The notes under the pieces are model-generated. The model was not told the DNA's origin, did no database searches, and saw only the letters and a list, made by a program, of their open reading frames with translations. From an uncultured Myxococcales bacterium (GTDB lineage: Bacteria > Myxococcota_A > UBA9042), in NCBI GenBank assembly GCA_903840165.1, contig CAIMEY010000088.1, positions 30,807-94,806 of the forward strand: a DNA stretch of 64,000 bases, in the 5' to 3' direction. Position 1 is the stretch's first letter; every line of letters begins with the position of its first letter. The translations under genes were made by a program, and so were the position numbers. Positions 27,524 to 36,298 of this stretch are shown here, one piece after another.

Positions 27524-30500
27524 CTAGCCACCGAAGTAAGTCGGTGCCGTGGTACCGGTGATAGCACTGGCTTTGACGGCGATGCGTCCCTGGCCTCCAG
27601 ACCCTGCGCTGCCGCCGCACGTGCAACCGCCGCCGGCGCCGCCGTTGGCTGTGATGAGGCCGCTGCCCAGGGTGGCCGTTGTCGCCTGTATGCGAATCGC
27701 ACCGCCCGCGCCGCCGCCGCCGCCGGCCATGCCGCAACCGCCGCCGCCGCAGCCATTGGTGCCGCTGCCGCCGCCGTTGCCTGTGGCGCTGACGCTGCCC
27801 GTGTTGGTCACCGAGGGCGAGAGCACCACCACGATGCCACCGCCGATGCCGCCCGAACCCGGATTGCCGCCGTCTTCGTCGCCGCCACCTTCGCCGCCGG
27901 CTCCACCGAAGAACATGCCTGTGGTCAAGTCTGCGGCACCGACAACATTGCCTGCGGGCACCGAAGCATTGCCTTGGGACGCGCAAGCGCCTGTTGTGCC
28001 ACTGCTTCCTGCGCCACCAGCGGAACCGTAGCTGCCGCCACCGCCCTCACCGCAGTCCTGGCCTTGTCGTCCGCCGGCTCCACCAGCGCCATTGGCAGAT
28101 TGCTGTTGGACCATTGGGCCGCTGGACGACTCGCCGGCCCATCCGGGCTGGCATTGGTAGTAGCAACCGTGGCTCTGGCCGCGGAAGCCCTTGCCATTCA
28201 TGTGCAAAGTCCCGGCATTGCTGATAGATGTGCTGCCCATGATGACCAAGATGCCGCCGCTGCTGCCGTCCCAGGCGGGGGCGCTGAGTGTTCCGCCAGC
28301 ATTGACCGTCACAGTCGTGTACTGAGGAATCACAACCAACTGCGCATGATTATTGCCAGATGTGCTGTAGGCGTTGGTCAGTGCCTTGGTGAAGGTGAGC
28401 GTTGAGCCCGATACGCTCAGCACAGCCGCCGTTTCCCATACGCCGGCATTGGTGCCCATGGACTGATGAATCAAGACGATTTGCCCGCTGCCGATGCCGG
28501 CTGCCGAGGCGACCGTGGCCGTGCTGGCTCCAGCACTGGCGGTCACGGCCGTGCGCACTTGATTGACCACGACCGATTGACCGTTCGTCACGGTCAACGC
28601 GCCATCCGTGCCGGCGCCATAACCCAAGGCAAGACAGGCACTTGCCGTGCAAACCGTCTGGGCGGGGCAGGCATTGCCGCAACTGCCACAATTCTTGTTG
28701 TCATTGGTGGTGTTGGCCTCGCAACCGTTGGCGGCGGTGTTGTCGCAGTTGCCGTAAGACGCGCTACAAGTACCTACGCCGCATAGACTATTGGCGCATG
28801 CAGCCGTGCCATTGGTCACCGCCGGGCACACGACGCCGCAGCCGCCGCAGTTGTTGAGGTCGGCGCTGCTGGCCAACTCACAGCCGTCGGTCAACTTGTT
28901 GTTATTGCAATCACTAAAGCCAGCAGCGCACGCGCCGTTGCAGACGCCGCCACCGCACGCTGCCGTGATGTGGCTGCCAGAACAGACGGTGCCACAGCCG
29001 CCGCAGTTGCCGATGCTGGTTTTGGTATTGATTTCACAGCCATCGCCAGGGACGTTGTTGCAGTCGGCAAAGCCCGCGGCGCAGCCACATGCATAAGTGC
29101 CTGGTTTGTTGATGCAAACCATGTTGGCCGCGCACGTATAGGTGCCGGCCGCGCATTCATCGATGTCGGTGCAAGTAAAGCCGTCACCAGTATAACCTGC
29201 TGAACATACGCACGAAACGGACTGAGCTCCCGGCGTACACAGGGCATTGGCACTGCATCCCGTGCTGCCTTTGCATTGGCCGTTGCTGCACACGTCGCCG
29301 CCGGTGCAGCCGTTGTTGTCATTGCAATCCGTTGTATTATTGGTGAATTTACAGCCGTTGACCGCATTGCAGCTGTCGTCCGTGCACGGGTTGCCGTCGT
29401 TGCAAACTACGCCGGTTCCGGCCACGCAGACGCCTCCGCTGCACGCGTCGCCAACGGTGCAAACACTGCCGTCGCTGCAAGGAGCGGTGTTGGCCTTGTT
29501 GGCGCAACCAGCGATTGGATCACAGGAATCATCGGTGCAGACGTTGCTGTCATTGCAGGCCTTGGCGCTACCCGGCACGCAGACACCGGCCTTGCAGGCG
29601 TCGCCGACGGTGCACACGTTGTTGTCAGTGCAAACCGCCGCATTGGCAACGCTTACGCAGCCCTTGACAGGGTCGCAGCTGTCATCTGTGCACACATTGC
29701 CATCGTCGCAGGCAATCGCCTTTCCAGCCAAGCACTTACTAGCAGCGCAGACGTCGCCGACGGTGCAGACGCTGCCATCATCGCACGGCGCCGAATTAGC
29801 GGAGTGCACGCAACCGCTGATTGCGTTACAGCTATCCGTGGTGCAGACGTTCTTGTCATCGCAGTCGACGGCTAAGCCGGCTACGCACTTGCTGGCCACA
29901 CAGGCATCGCCGCTCGTGCACAGGTTGTTGTCGGTGCAGACGGCTGAATTAGCTGTATTAACGCAGCCTTTTGCCATATCGCAGCTGTCATTGGTACAGG
30001 GATTGCCGTCGTCACAGGCGACGCTGCTGCCGGGTTGGCAACTGCCTCCGGCGCACGTGTCGCCAACGGTGCAGACGCTACCATCGCTGCACGGTGCCGT
30101 GTTGTTGGCCTTGTTGCACGCCCCGGACTTGGGGTCACAAGTCTCTGTTGTGCAAGGATTTCCGTCGTCGCACGCGCTGGGGCCGCTGGGGGTGCAGATG
30201 CCGTTGTTGCAAGCGTCGCCGACCGTGCAGCCGTTGTTGTCGTCGCAGACCGCCGTGTTGTTGGTCTTGGTGCATCCGGTCTTGCTGTTGCAACTGTCGT
30301 CAGTGCAAGGGTTTCCGTCGTCACAGATGATGGCCAAACCGCCGACGCAGCTACCCGCCGCGCAGACGTCCCCCTTGGTGCACACCGAGCCGTCATCGCA
30401 AGGGGCGCCGTTGTTCGTGAACACGCAACCCTTGATGGAGTCACAGCTATCGGTGGTGCAGACTTGGCCATCATCGCAGGGCAACGCGCTGCCCGGGACG

Positions 30501-33310
30501 CAGGCCTTGGCGGCACAGGCATCGCCGACGGTGCAAACGTTGTTGTCGGTGCAGCTCGCCGAATTCGCCAAATTGACGCAGCCTTTCAGCGGATCACAGG
30601 CATCGTCACTGCAAGGATTGCCGTCGTCGCAGTTGATTTCTTTGCCAGCAACGCAACCGCCACCGCCGCAAGCCTCGCCCACCGTGCAGACCGAGCCATC
30701 GTCGCAGGGAAGCGTGTTGTTGCTGTGCGAGCAACCACCTGAAGCGTCACAGGAATCCGTGGTGCAACCGTTGCCATCATCGCAGTTTTTGGCGCTGCCC
30801 GGCATGCATTGGCCGCCCGAGCACAAATCCGTCACCGTGCAGACATTGCCGTCCGAGCAACCTGCCGCGTTGTTGGCCGTCACGCAACCTTGTTTGGGGT
30901 CACAGGAATCATCTGTGCAAGGGTTGCCGTCATCGCATTGCAGGGCCAGGCCGGGCACGCATACCTTGCCGCTGCAGTTGTCGCCGATAGTGCACGCGCT
31001 GTTGTCCGTGCACGGCAAGTTGTTGCCGAGGTGGCTGCAGCCGGCACTGAGGTCACAAACGTCGTCGGTGCAAGGGTTTTTGTCGTCGCACGCCACCTGC
31101 GCGCCGGGAAGGCACTGTCCCCCTTGGCACGTATCGCCGCTGGTGCAGACATTGCTGTCCGAGCATGGGGCGATGTTATTGGTGGTCACACAACCTAGCT
31201 TGCTGTCACACGAATCATCGGTGCATGGGTTGCCGTCATTGCAGACCAGGGCCAGGCCGGGGACGCACGCCCCCGCTGCGCATTGATCGCCGATGGTGCA
31301 TGCGTTGCCGTCGGTGCACGCGACTTGGTTGTTGACGTGAACGCAGCCGGTCGCGGGATCGCAGGCATCGTCGGTACATAGGTTATTGTCATCACACGAT
31401 TTTGGCTCGCCTTTGACGCAGGCACCGCCCGCGCACATGTCAGCGACGGTGCAGGCATTGCCGTCGTCGCAACTGACGCTGTTGGCCGTGAACACACAGG
31501 CGGCATTGGTATCACAACTATCTGTTGTGCAAGGATTTCCGTCATTACACACCACGGCGCCGCCGGCTGCAGGTGCCGTGCAGGTGCCCGCCTTGCATTG
31601 CTCGCCCTTGGTGCAGGCGTTGGCGTCGTCACAGGGCAGCGCGTTGGCCGAGTGCTGGCAACCCCCGCTGGCGGCACAGGTATCGGTCGTGCATAGGTTG
31701 CCGTCGCTGCAATCCAGGGCTAGGCCGGGTAGGCAAGCGCCGACGCCGCAGGTGTCGCCAACGGTGCAGTCGTTGTTGTCCGTGCAAGTGGCTGAATTAG
31801 CGAGAAATACACAGGCCGTCTTGGGGTTGCACTGGTCGTCGGTGCAGGGATTGCCGTCATTGCACAGGAGGGCCTGGCCCGGGACGCAAACACCGCCCGC
31901 GCACTGGTCATTTTGGCTGCAGGCGCTGCCGTCATCGCAGGGCGCGCTGTTGTTGACCTTGCTGCAACCGCCCTGCGCGTCACAGGTTTCCGTTGTGCAG
32001 GGATTGCCGTCATCGCAGGGGCTCGGCTGGAGCGGTTTACAGGTTCCAGCGGTACAAGTATCACCCAGGGTGCAGTCGTTGTAGTCATTGCAGGGCAGCG
32101 TATTCACTGTAAATACGCAGCCTTTTTGCCCGTCACAGCTATCGTCGGTGCACGGATTGCCATCGGCGCAGGCAAGGCTTGGGCCCGGCTGGCACGCCCC
32201 GTCTTGGCAAACGTCGCCGGCGGTGCACACATTGAAATCGGTGCAAGCCACGCTGTTGTTCACCTGCGCACAACCCGTCTTGGCATCGCAAATATCGTTG
32301 GTGCACGGGTTGTTGTCGTCGCAGGTGGTGACGACGCCGGCTAGGCAGACGCCGCCGCTACAACCGTCGGCCACTGTGCAGGCGTCGCCATCGGTGCAGG
32401 TCAGGCTGTCATCGGCGGTTGCCGTGCAACCCGTTGCTGTGTCACAGCTATCCGCCGTGCATGGGTTGCCATCGTCACACGCCTTGACTGAGCCAGCGGT
32501 GCAGACGGTGGCCGTGCACGTATCGCCGAGGGTGCAGGCGTTGCCGTCATCGCAGCCCAACATATTAGCTGTAAATACGCAGCCTTGCTTGGGATCACAC
32601 GCGTCCGTTGTGCAGACCAGGCCGTCATCGCAGGCGGTGGCAGCGCCGGGAAGGCACAGGCCGTCTTTGCAGGTGTCCGCTGCCGTGCAGGCATTGCCAT
32701 CGTCGCAGGCGGTGGTCAGGCTGGCATGGGCACAACCTTGCTTTTTATCACATGAATCCTGCGTGCATGGGTTGCCATCTTCGCAGGACACAGCCACGCC
32801 GCCCACGCAGATACCGCCGCTGCATTGTTCGCCGCTGGTGCAGGCGTCGCCATCATCACACGCAAAGGTGCCGGCACCATGATTGCAGGCACCGCTACTG
32901 GTGCAACTGTCTATAGTGCAAGGATTTCCATCATCACAGTCCTTGGTCTTGCCGGGCTCGCAATCGGCCTTGGTGCCACACTGGTCGCCAATTGTGCAAA
33001 GATTTTGGTCATCGCAGGGCGTGCCTGCTGGCGCATCAGCTTGACCGCATTGACCATTGTTGCAAGCCGCGACTTGGCAGGCGAGTTGAGGCGCGGGGCA
33101 GTCGGTCGGCGTCGTGCAAGGCGCCGCGTCCAAAGTATCGACAGCATCTTTCCCCTGCGTATCAAGGACTTCTAAGCTGCCGGACCCATCTTGGTCGGCC
33201 GTGCTGGCATCGCCAACCGTTGTCGTCGCGGCCGGCGTGTCCGTACCACAGGCAGCCAAGGCGATTAGAAACCATAGACAAATACCCGTAATTTTTGTAT
33301 AATTGCTCAT
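27524..33310 (-). CDS. Giant lipoprotein: 24 Cys double modules, EGF, DCN/GCE modules, Gly-rich domain
   Basis: A 1928-residue lipoprotein. The ATG at 33310 follows AAGGGGA; the lipobox is LAAC. After an Asp/Thr-rich spacer come about 24 tandem double modules (CDDGNPCTDDSCDxxxGC / CxDGxxCTxGDxCxxGxC). These are followed by a short Cys segment, an EGF-like DIDECAAGTYTC unit, and three modules with DCN...DGCE and NCGGCGxxC spacing. A beta-sandwich-like domain of about 200 residues (VVNQVRTAVTASAGAS onward) and a Gly-rich C-terminal region complete it. It is a longer version of the protein at 21117-25088. Such proteins are thought to form rigid extracellular fibres or matrix; no enzymatic motif was seen. 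It ends about 130 bases from the convergent P-domain gene. Confidence 0.87.
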   Translation of the reverse strand: MSNYTKITGICLWFLIALAACGTDTPAATTTVGDASTADQDGSGSLEVLDTQGKDAVDTLDAAPCTTPTDCPAPQLACQVAACNNGQCGQADAPAGTPCDDQNLCTIGDQCGTKADCEPGKTKDCDDGNPCTIDSCTSSGACNHGAGTFACDDGDACTSGEQCSGGICVGGVAVSCEDGNPCTQDSCDKKQGCAHASLTTACDDGNACTAADTCKDGLCLPGAATACDDGLVCTTDACDPKQGCVFTANMLGCDDGNACTLGDTCTATVCTAGSVKACDDGNPCTADSCDTATGCTATADDSLTCTDGDACTVADGCSGGVCLAGVVTTCDDNNPCTNDICDAKTGCAQVNNSVACTDFNVCTAGDVCQDGACQPGPSLACADGNPCTDDSCDGQKGCVFTVNTLPCNDYNDCTLGDTCTAGTCKPLQPSPCDDGNPCTTETCDAQGGCSKVNNSAPCDDGSACSQNDQCAGGVCVPGQALLCNDGNPCTDDQCNPKTACVFLANSATCTDNNDCTVGDTCGVGACLPGLALDCSDGNLCTTDTCAASGGCQHSANALPCDDANACTKGEQCKAGTCTAPAAGGAVVCNDGNPCTTDSCDTNAACVFTANSVSCDDGNACTVADMCAGGACVKGEPKSCDDNNLCTDDACDPATGCVHVNNQVACTDGNACTIGDQCAAGACVPGLALVCNDGNPCTDDSCDSKLGCVTTNNIAPCSDSNVCTSGDTCQGGQCLPGAQVACDDKNPCTDDVCDLSAGCSHLGNNLPCTDNSACTIGDNCSGKVCVPGLALQCDDGNPCTDDSCDPKQGCVTANNAAGCSDGNVCTVTDLCSGGQCMPGSAKNCDDGNGCTTDSCDASGGCSHSNNTLPCDDGSVCTVGEACGGGGCVAGKEINCDDGNPCSDDACDPLKGCVNLANSASCTDNNVCTVGDACAAKACVPGSALPCDDGQVCTTDSCDSIKGCVFTNNGAPCDDGSVCTKGDVCAAGSCVGGLAIICDDGNPCTDDSCNSKTGCTKTNNTAVCDDNNGCTVGDACNNGICTPSGPSACDDGNPCTTETCDPKSGACNKANNTAPCSDGSVCTVGDTCAGGSCQPGSSVACDDGNPCTNDSCDMAKGCVNTANSAVCTDNNLCTSGDACVASKCVAGLAVDCDDKNVCTTDSCNAISGCVHSANSAPCDDGSVCTVGDVCAASKCLAGKAIACDDGNVCTDDSCDPVKGCVSVANAAVCTDNNVCTVGDACKAGVCVPGSAKACNDSNVCTDDSCDPIAGCANKANTAPCSDGSVCTVGDACSGGVCVAGTGVVCNDGNPCTDDSCNAVNGCKFTNNTTDCNDNNGCTGGDVCSNGQCKGSTGCSANALCTPGAQSVSCVCSAGYTGDGFTCTDIDECAAGTYTCAANMVCINKPGTYACGCAAGFADCNNVPGDGCEINTKTSIGNCGGCGTVCSGSHITAACGGGVCNGACAAGFSDCNNNKLTDGCELASSADLNNCGGCGVVCPAVTNGTAACANSLCGVGTCSASYGNCDNTAANGCEANTTNDNKNCGSCGNACPAQTVCTASACLALGYGAGTDGALTVTNGQSVVVNQVRTAVTASAGASTATVASAAGIGSGQIVLIHQSMGTNAGVWETAAVLSVSGSTLTFTKALTNAYSTSGNNHAQLVVIPQYTTVTVNAGGTLSAPAWDGSSGGILVIMGSTSISNAGTLHMNGKGFRGQSHGCYYQCQPGWAGESSSGPMVQQQSANGAGGAGGRQGQDCGEGGGGSYGSAGGAGSSGTTGACASQGNASVPAGNVVGAADLTTGMFFGGAGGEGGGDEDGGNPGSGGIGGGIVVVLSPSVTNTGSVSATGNGGGSGTNGCGGGGCGMAGGGGGAGGAIRIQATTATLGSGLITANGGAGGGCTCGGSAGSGGQGRIAVKASAITGTTAPTYFGG
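29300..32940 (-). repeat. Array of 24 Cys-rich double modules
   Basis: I count 24 units from CDDGNPCTIDSC to CNDGNPCTDDSCNAVNGC, each about 45-50 residues. Neighbouring units differ by many substitutions, and the Asn-rich linker (NNSAPC, NNTLPC) is the least variable spacer. The array explains the very long open frames on the opposite strand. Confidence 0.87.
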
Positions 33311-33645
33311 GCGTAGTCCCCTTCGGCAAGCGCGATCGTGGGTTGGCTTCAAAGGCGAGCCCGCAGACGTCTGCGCCAACGCGACGTAATGCCATGGCCA
33401 CCAAGCCTTGAGACGAAAAGCGAAAAGCTGCCCCTGTGAACCCGAAACGCGATTTGACCCAACGCCGGGAGTATGGCCCCCCGGGTCGGCCTTTGGCAAG
33501 GCAGGTCTAGCCACGCGCAATGCGAACGCCCCAATCGTTGTCGTCAGCTGGGCACTTCTCGCCTGTGCACCGCATCAGCAAGGCAAAGATCAGGGCTACT
33601 TGAGCTCAGATCGAACTCTCCGTGCCGCAGGCTAGTCCGCGTAAC
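33311..33645. other. Intergenic region upstream of the giant lipoprotein
   Basis: Expected to contain the promoter of the giant lipoprotein gene (minus). No clear gene was found. A plus-strand frame ending at 33635 contains VVVSWALLACAP, which resembles a lipobox, but it has no plausible start and stops ten bases before the repeated element, so it is not called. Confidence 0.4.
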
Positions 33646-33868
33646 CCCAAGTCCTTTCCGAGTTACCAGTAAGGACTCGGCGTTGTGGACTTTGCAGCCG
33701 GGGACCCGGCCCAAGGCTGGGGTGAGCCCGCGCGGGCGGGCGTGGAGAGGACTCCGCGGCGGGCGCAGCGCATGAGCCGTGCCAAGTCTGGCACGGCGAA
33801 AGTGGAGATCGCGGCCCCCCCTGAAACTAGAAGCAAACACTGTACCTCGAACCCGCAAGGAACTTGGG
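33646..33868 (+). mobile_element. MITE-like repeated element, copy A
   Basis: About 223 bases that recur at 56242-56460. Ends are imperfect inverted repeats: the left end CCCAAGTCCTTTCCGAGTT pairs with the complement of the right end, which reads CCCAAGTTCCTTGCGGGTT. Inside the left end AGTCCTT and AAGGACT form a hairpin. A perfect 9-bp hairpin GCCGTGCCA-AGTC-TGGCACGGC is near 33776-33797. The element encodes no transposase, as expected for a non-autonomous element. A short open frame (MSRAKSGTAKV...) is conserved between copies, but so is much of the DNA. It sits just past the stop of the phosphoesterase gene. No clear target-site duplication was seen. Confidence 0.65.
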
Positions 33869-33878
33869 ATTTGGGGTA

Positions 33879-36173
33879 CTAGTTCACGGCGCGCGACGCT
33901 TGGGCCGGCGACTCAACGGCGGAAGCGCGTAACACGGCACCGCCAAGGGGCACGTCCACCGCAATCCCGCCCCGCCCCGGTGCTTTCTCTTGCAACGTGC
34001 GCAGCGCGTCGACATAGCGCCAGCCTGAACGCTTGTTGCCCTGCAGCAGCGACGCCGCCCAGGAAACGCACACCAGCTGCCGGTGCAAGATGGGATCAGC
34101 GCGCGAAAATGCCGTGTAGTTCTCGGGATCTAAGGCGTCGCTCATCGCCGGCAGGCCTAGACATTGCGCCAGTTCGTCGGCCAGTTGTCGCTGATAACCG
34201 GTCATCTCTTCGGGCTTGTGCATACGCAGCTGCCATTCATCTTTGTGCACCATCGGGCATTGTTGGGCCAGATTGCTAAGTAATGCGTCGCATTCATTGG
34301 CATCTAGGTTGCTAGGCAGGCCACAGTCCATCCCGGCACGGGCCACGGCAGCCTGCGTGACGACATGGACCCGAGGCGCGTGCGCCGTACCTGCGATTTC
34401 CAGGATGGCAGCCTCCTGCGTGGGATCTGTCGTTGAACCTACTGTAAACTCAGGCAATTGTACGTCATCCAGGGGACTGTACAGCGTGAAGGTCGACTGG
34501 TGGGTATGCGCCGACACGACCAGCAAGAGCCGCGACCCCAACGTCTTGGCAAAATTGGCCAAGCGCTGCTGCGCAAAACGGCCCAAAGCCGCCAGCGGAT
34601 GATGAAGCAGGACGACGACGTAGGCCTGTTCGGGCAGAACGGCCATGGCGGCATCGAGCTGCACTTGGTTGATATGACCCATGATTCCTGCCGCGCCAAC
34701 GGTTGATAGCGCGCTGTCGCCACTGTCGAGGAAGACGGCGTACACGGGCCGAGCGGGGGTGCCTGAATCTGCAGGCAATTCACCCAGGCGCGACACCATG
34801 GGCAGCGGATTGCGCCCCTCCACCCAGGCAGCAAGGTGGCTCAGGGGCGAATTGGGAAGCCAGAGCGTATTGTCGCCAAAGCTCTTGGCCAGACTGCGAA
34901 TTTCCGCGTCAGCACTGGGCTTGTCCAGGCGATGGCCACTGCCGGCTTCAGCCCCCGTGTGCACGCGACAGGCGGGATCCCAATCCGGATGCCAGGCGAA
35001 GTTGCCTTCAAAGGTGTTGTCGTGATTTCCAGACGCAATTCCTGCCAGAAGGCCCTGCCCCTGCGGCTTGCCTTGGTCTTCAAATGCCCTGAAATAGCTG
35101 GGATAGCGCTCCAGCTCGGTGGAGCAACCGATGTCGCCCAGGTCGCCCAGATGCGCCCAGTGCAGTTGCGTTTTGGGATGAAGCGAAGCATACATGCGAA
35201 ATAGTTCGGCAAAATGGTCAAACGTCACGCCTGACAACAGGTCTAGTGCCACGGGACGCAGCGCGACGGGGACCACTGCGTCCACCATCGGCATTTGCGC
35301 CGCCGACCTTTCACCGCGCAGTTCATGGAACTGCGTATCCGCCAGTAAGTACAGGGCAATCAAGGGGAGTTCCGGCGACGGGGCACTGCACTGCGCCGTC
35401 GTCAACCGGTGACTGTCCACGGTGTCTTCCGTCGGCGTCGCCAACCGGTAGGCCGAGCCGCCCAGGGCAGCGGTAAGCAGGAATATGAGGCCAAAATCCT
35501 TCGCCTCCGTCCACTGCCGACTGCTCATGCCGGATTGATTGCGATGCCCGAGCCACGTCGCGCTGAGCCGAAGCCCCATGCCACCCAACACCGCGATTGT
35601 GCTCGGCAAAATCGCACGCCATTGTTCAGGGGCCAGCAGGAGCAGAAAGCAGAACCCGCTGACTGCAAAGCCATACATCGGCAGGCGTCGAGCTCCAGCG
35701 ATCCAGGCGGGCGTCGGCTCCTTGTTTTTACGGCGGCGATACACCTGCGCGACCGCCACGTCCAGCGCCCGCGGCCCCCAGGCAACCAGGCTGGATAGCA
35801 CGAAAAGCCGAAGCCACAGGGGCACATCGAGCAGGAGCGCCATCAGAATGTAGGGGCCGGTCGCCTCAAAGTGACCCAGGCCGCGGTTGAGGTCGACCAC
35901 GAGGCGGGCTAGCCAGGAACGACTCTCGGTACGAACGACGAGGTACCAGGCAATTCCTAAGGAGATTTCCAGGCCAAAGAGCCAAGGCCAAAGCGCACAT
36001 CCCATCGATGCTGCGACCAGGCCGAGAAACTCAATGACATACACCTCTTGATTCGCATGAGGGAAATGGCCAATCCGCTCGCCCAGGACCGTAGCGCTGA
36101 GGACCAGCGCCAGCCTCCATGCATCGCAGAGTTCAATGGTCGGTAAGCTGCGAAGATTGCGTATCTTTGGCAC
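33879..36173 (-). CDS. Membrane-anchored calcineurin-like phosphoesterase
   Basis: The start is uncertain. GTG at 36173 (764 residues) avoids overlap with the upstream gene and has AAGG about 10 bases before it; a TTG at 36344 would add 57 residues. The first 280 residues contain several hydrophobic membrane segments (LALVLSATVLG, VYVIEFLGLVAASMGCALWPWLFGL, FAVSGFCFLLLLAPE). The C-terminal part has the metallophosphoesterase motifs in order: LLADTQFHEL, HLGDLGDIG, SGNHDN, VLLHHPL and SAHTHQ. The catalytic domain probably lies on one face of the inner membrane. Substrate unknown. It follows the GMC oxidoreductase gene on the same strand. Confidence 0.8.
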   Translation of the reverse strand: MPKIRNLRSLPTIELCDAWRLALVLSATVLGERIGHFPHANQEVYVIEFLGLVAASMGCALWPWLFGLEISLGIAWYLVVRTESRSWLARLVVDLNRGLGHFEATGPYILMALLLDVPLWLRLFVLSSLVAWGPRALDVAVAQVYRRRKNKEPTPAWIAGARRLPMYGFAVSGFCFLLLLAPEQWRAILPSTIAVLGGMGLRLSATWLGHRNQSGMSSRQWTEAKDFGLIFLLTAALGGSAYRLATPTEDTVDSHRLTTAQCSAPSPELPLIALYLLADTQFHELRGERSAAQMPMVDAVVPVALRPVALDLLSGVTFDHFAELFRMYASLHPKTQLHWAHLGDLGDIGCSTELERYPSYFRAFEDQGKPQGQGLLAGIASGNHDNTFEGNFAWHPDWDPACRVHTGAEAGSGHRLDKPSADAEIRSLAKSFGDNTLWLPNSPLSHLAAWVEGRNPLPMVSRLGELPADSGTPARPVYAVFLDSGDSALSTVGAAGIMGHINQVQLDAAMAVLPEQAYVVVLLHHPLAALGRFAQQRLANFAKTLGSRLLLVVSAHTHQSTFTLYSPLDDVQLPEFTVGSTTDPTQEAAILEIAGTAHAPRVHVVTQAAVARAGMDCGLPSNLDANECDALLSNLAQQCPMVHKDEWQLRMHKPEEMTGYQRQLADELAQCLGLPAMSDALDPENYTAFSRADPILHRQLVCVSWAASLLQGNKRSGWRYVDALRTLQEKAPGRGGIAVDVPLGGAVLRASAVESPAQASRAVN

Positions 36174-36298
36174 AACTAGGTCGCCTTTGTGCCTCTCCGA
36201 CGCGAGGCTCGCGATGGGCGCTGCGCTATATCCATGAGAAGACAGAGCTTCTTGGATCTTGCCTGCTAGCGGTAGGTAGCACAGCTTGGCCGGCCGTG

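Noticed and set aside
29247..31286. Very long open frames on the plus strand (also 31386-32084, 32088-32882) opposite the Cys array
   Set aside because: They are created by the regular codon pattern of the repeat on the minus strand; the translations are repetitive Leu/Pro/Gln/Ser text without domains, ribosome-binding sites or signal peptides.
29300..32940. Regularly spaced DNA repeats resembling a CRISPR array
   Set aside because: Units are in one open reading frame, vary continuously and encode Cys modules; there are no unique spacers, leader or cas genes.
33408..33635. Plus-strand frame with a lipobox-like LLAC just before element A
   Set aside because: No plausible start codon or ribosome-binding site, and no similarity to known lipoproteins; possible remnant only.
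33641..33868. Element A/B as an integron attC site or attachment site
   Set aside because: No integrase, no attC core motifs (RYYYAAC/GTTRRRY) at the ends and the element is not next to a cassette array; a MITE-like reading fits better.
33774..33880. Short frame starting MSRAKSGTAKV in both copies of the element as a gene
   Set aside because: It has no ribosome-binding site, and the conservation is not confined to codon positions, so DNA structure may explain it.
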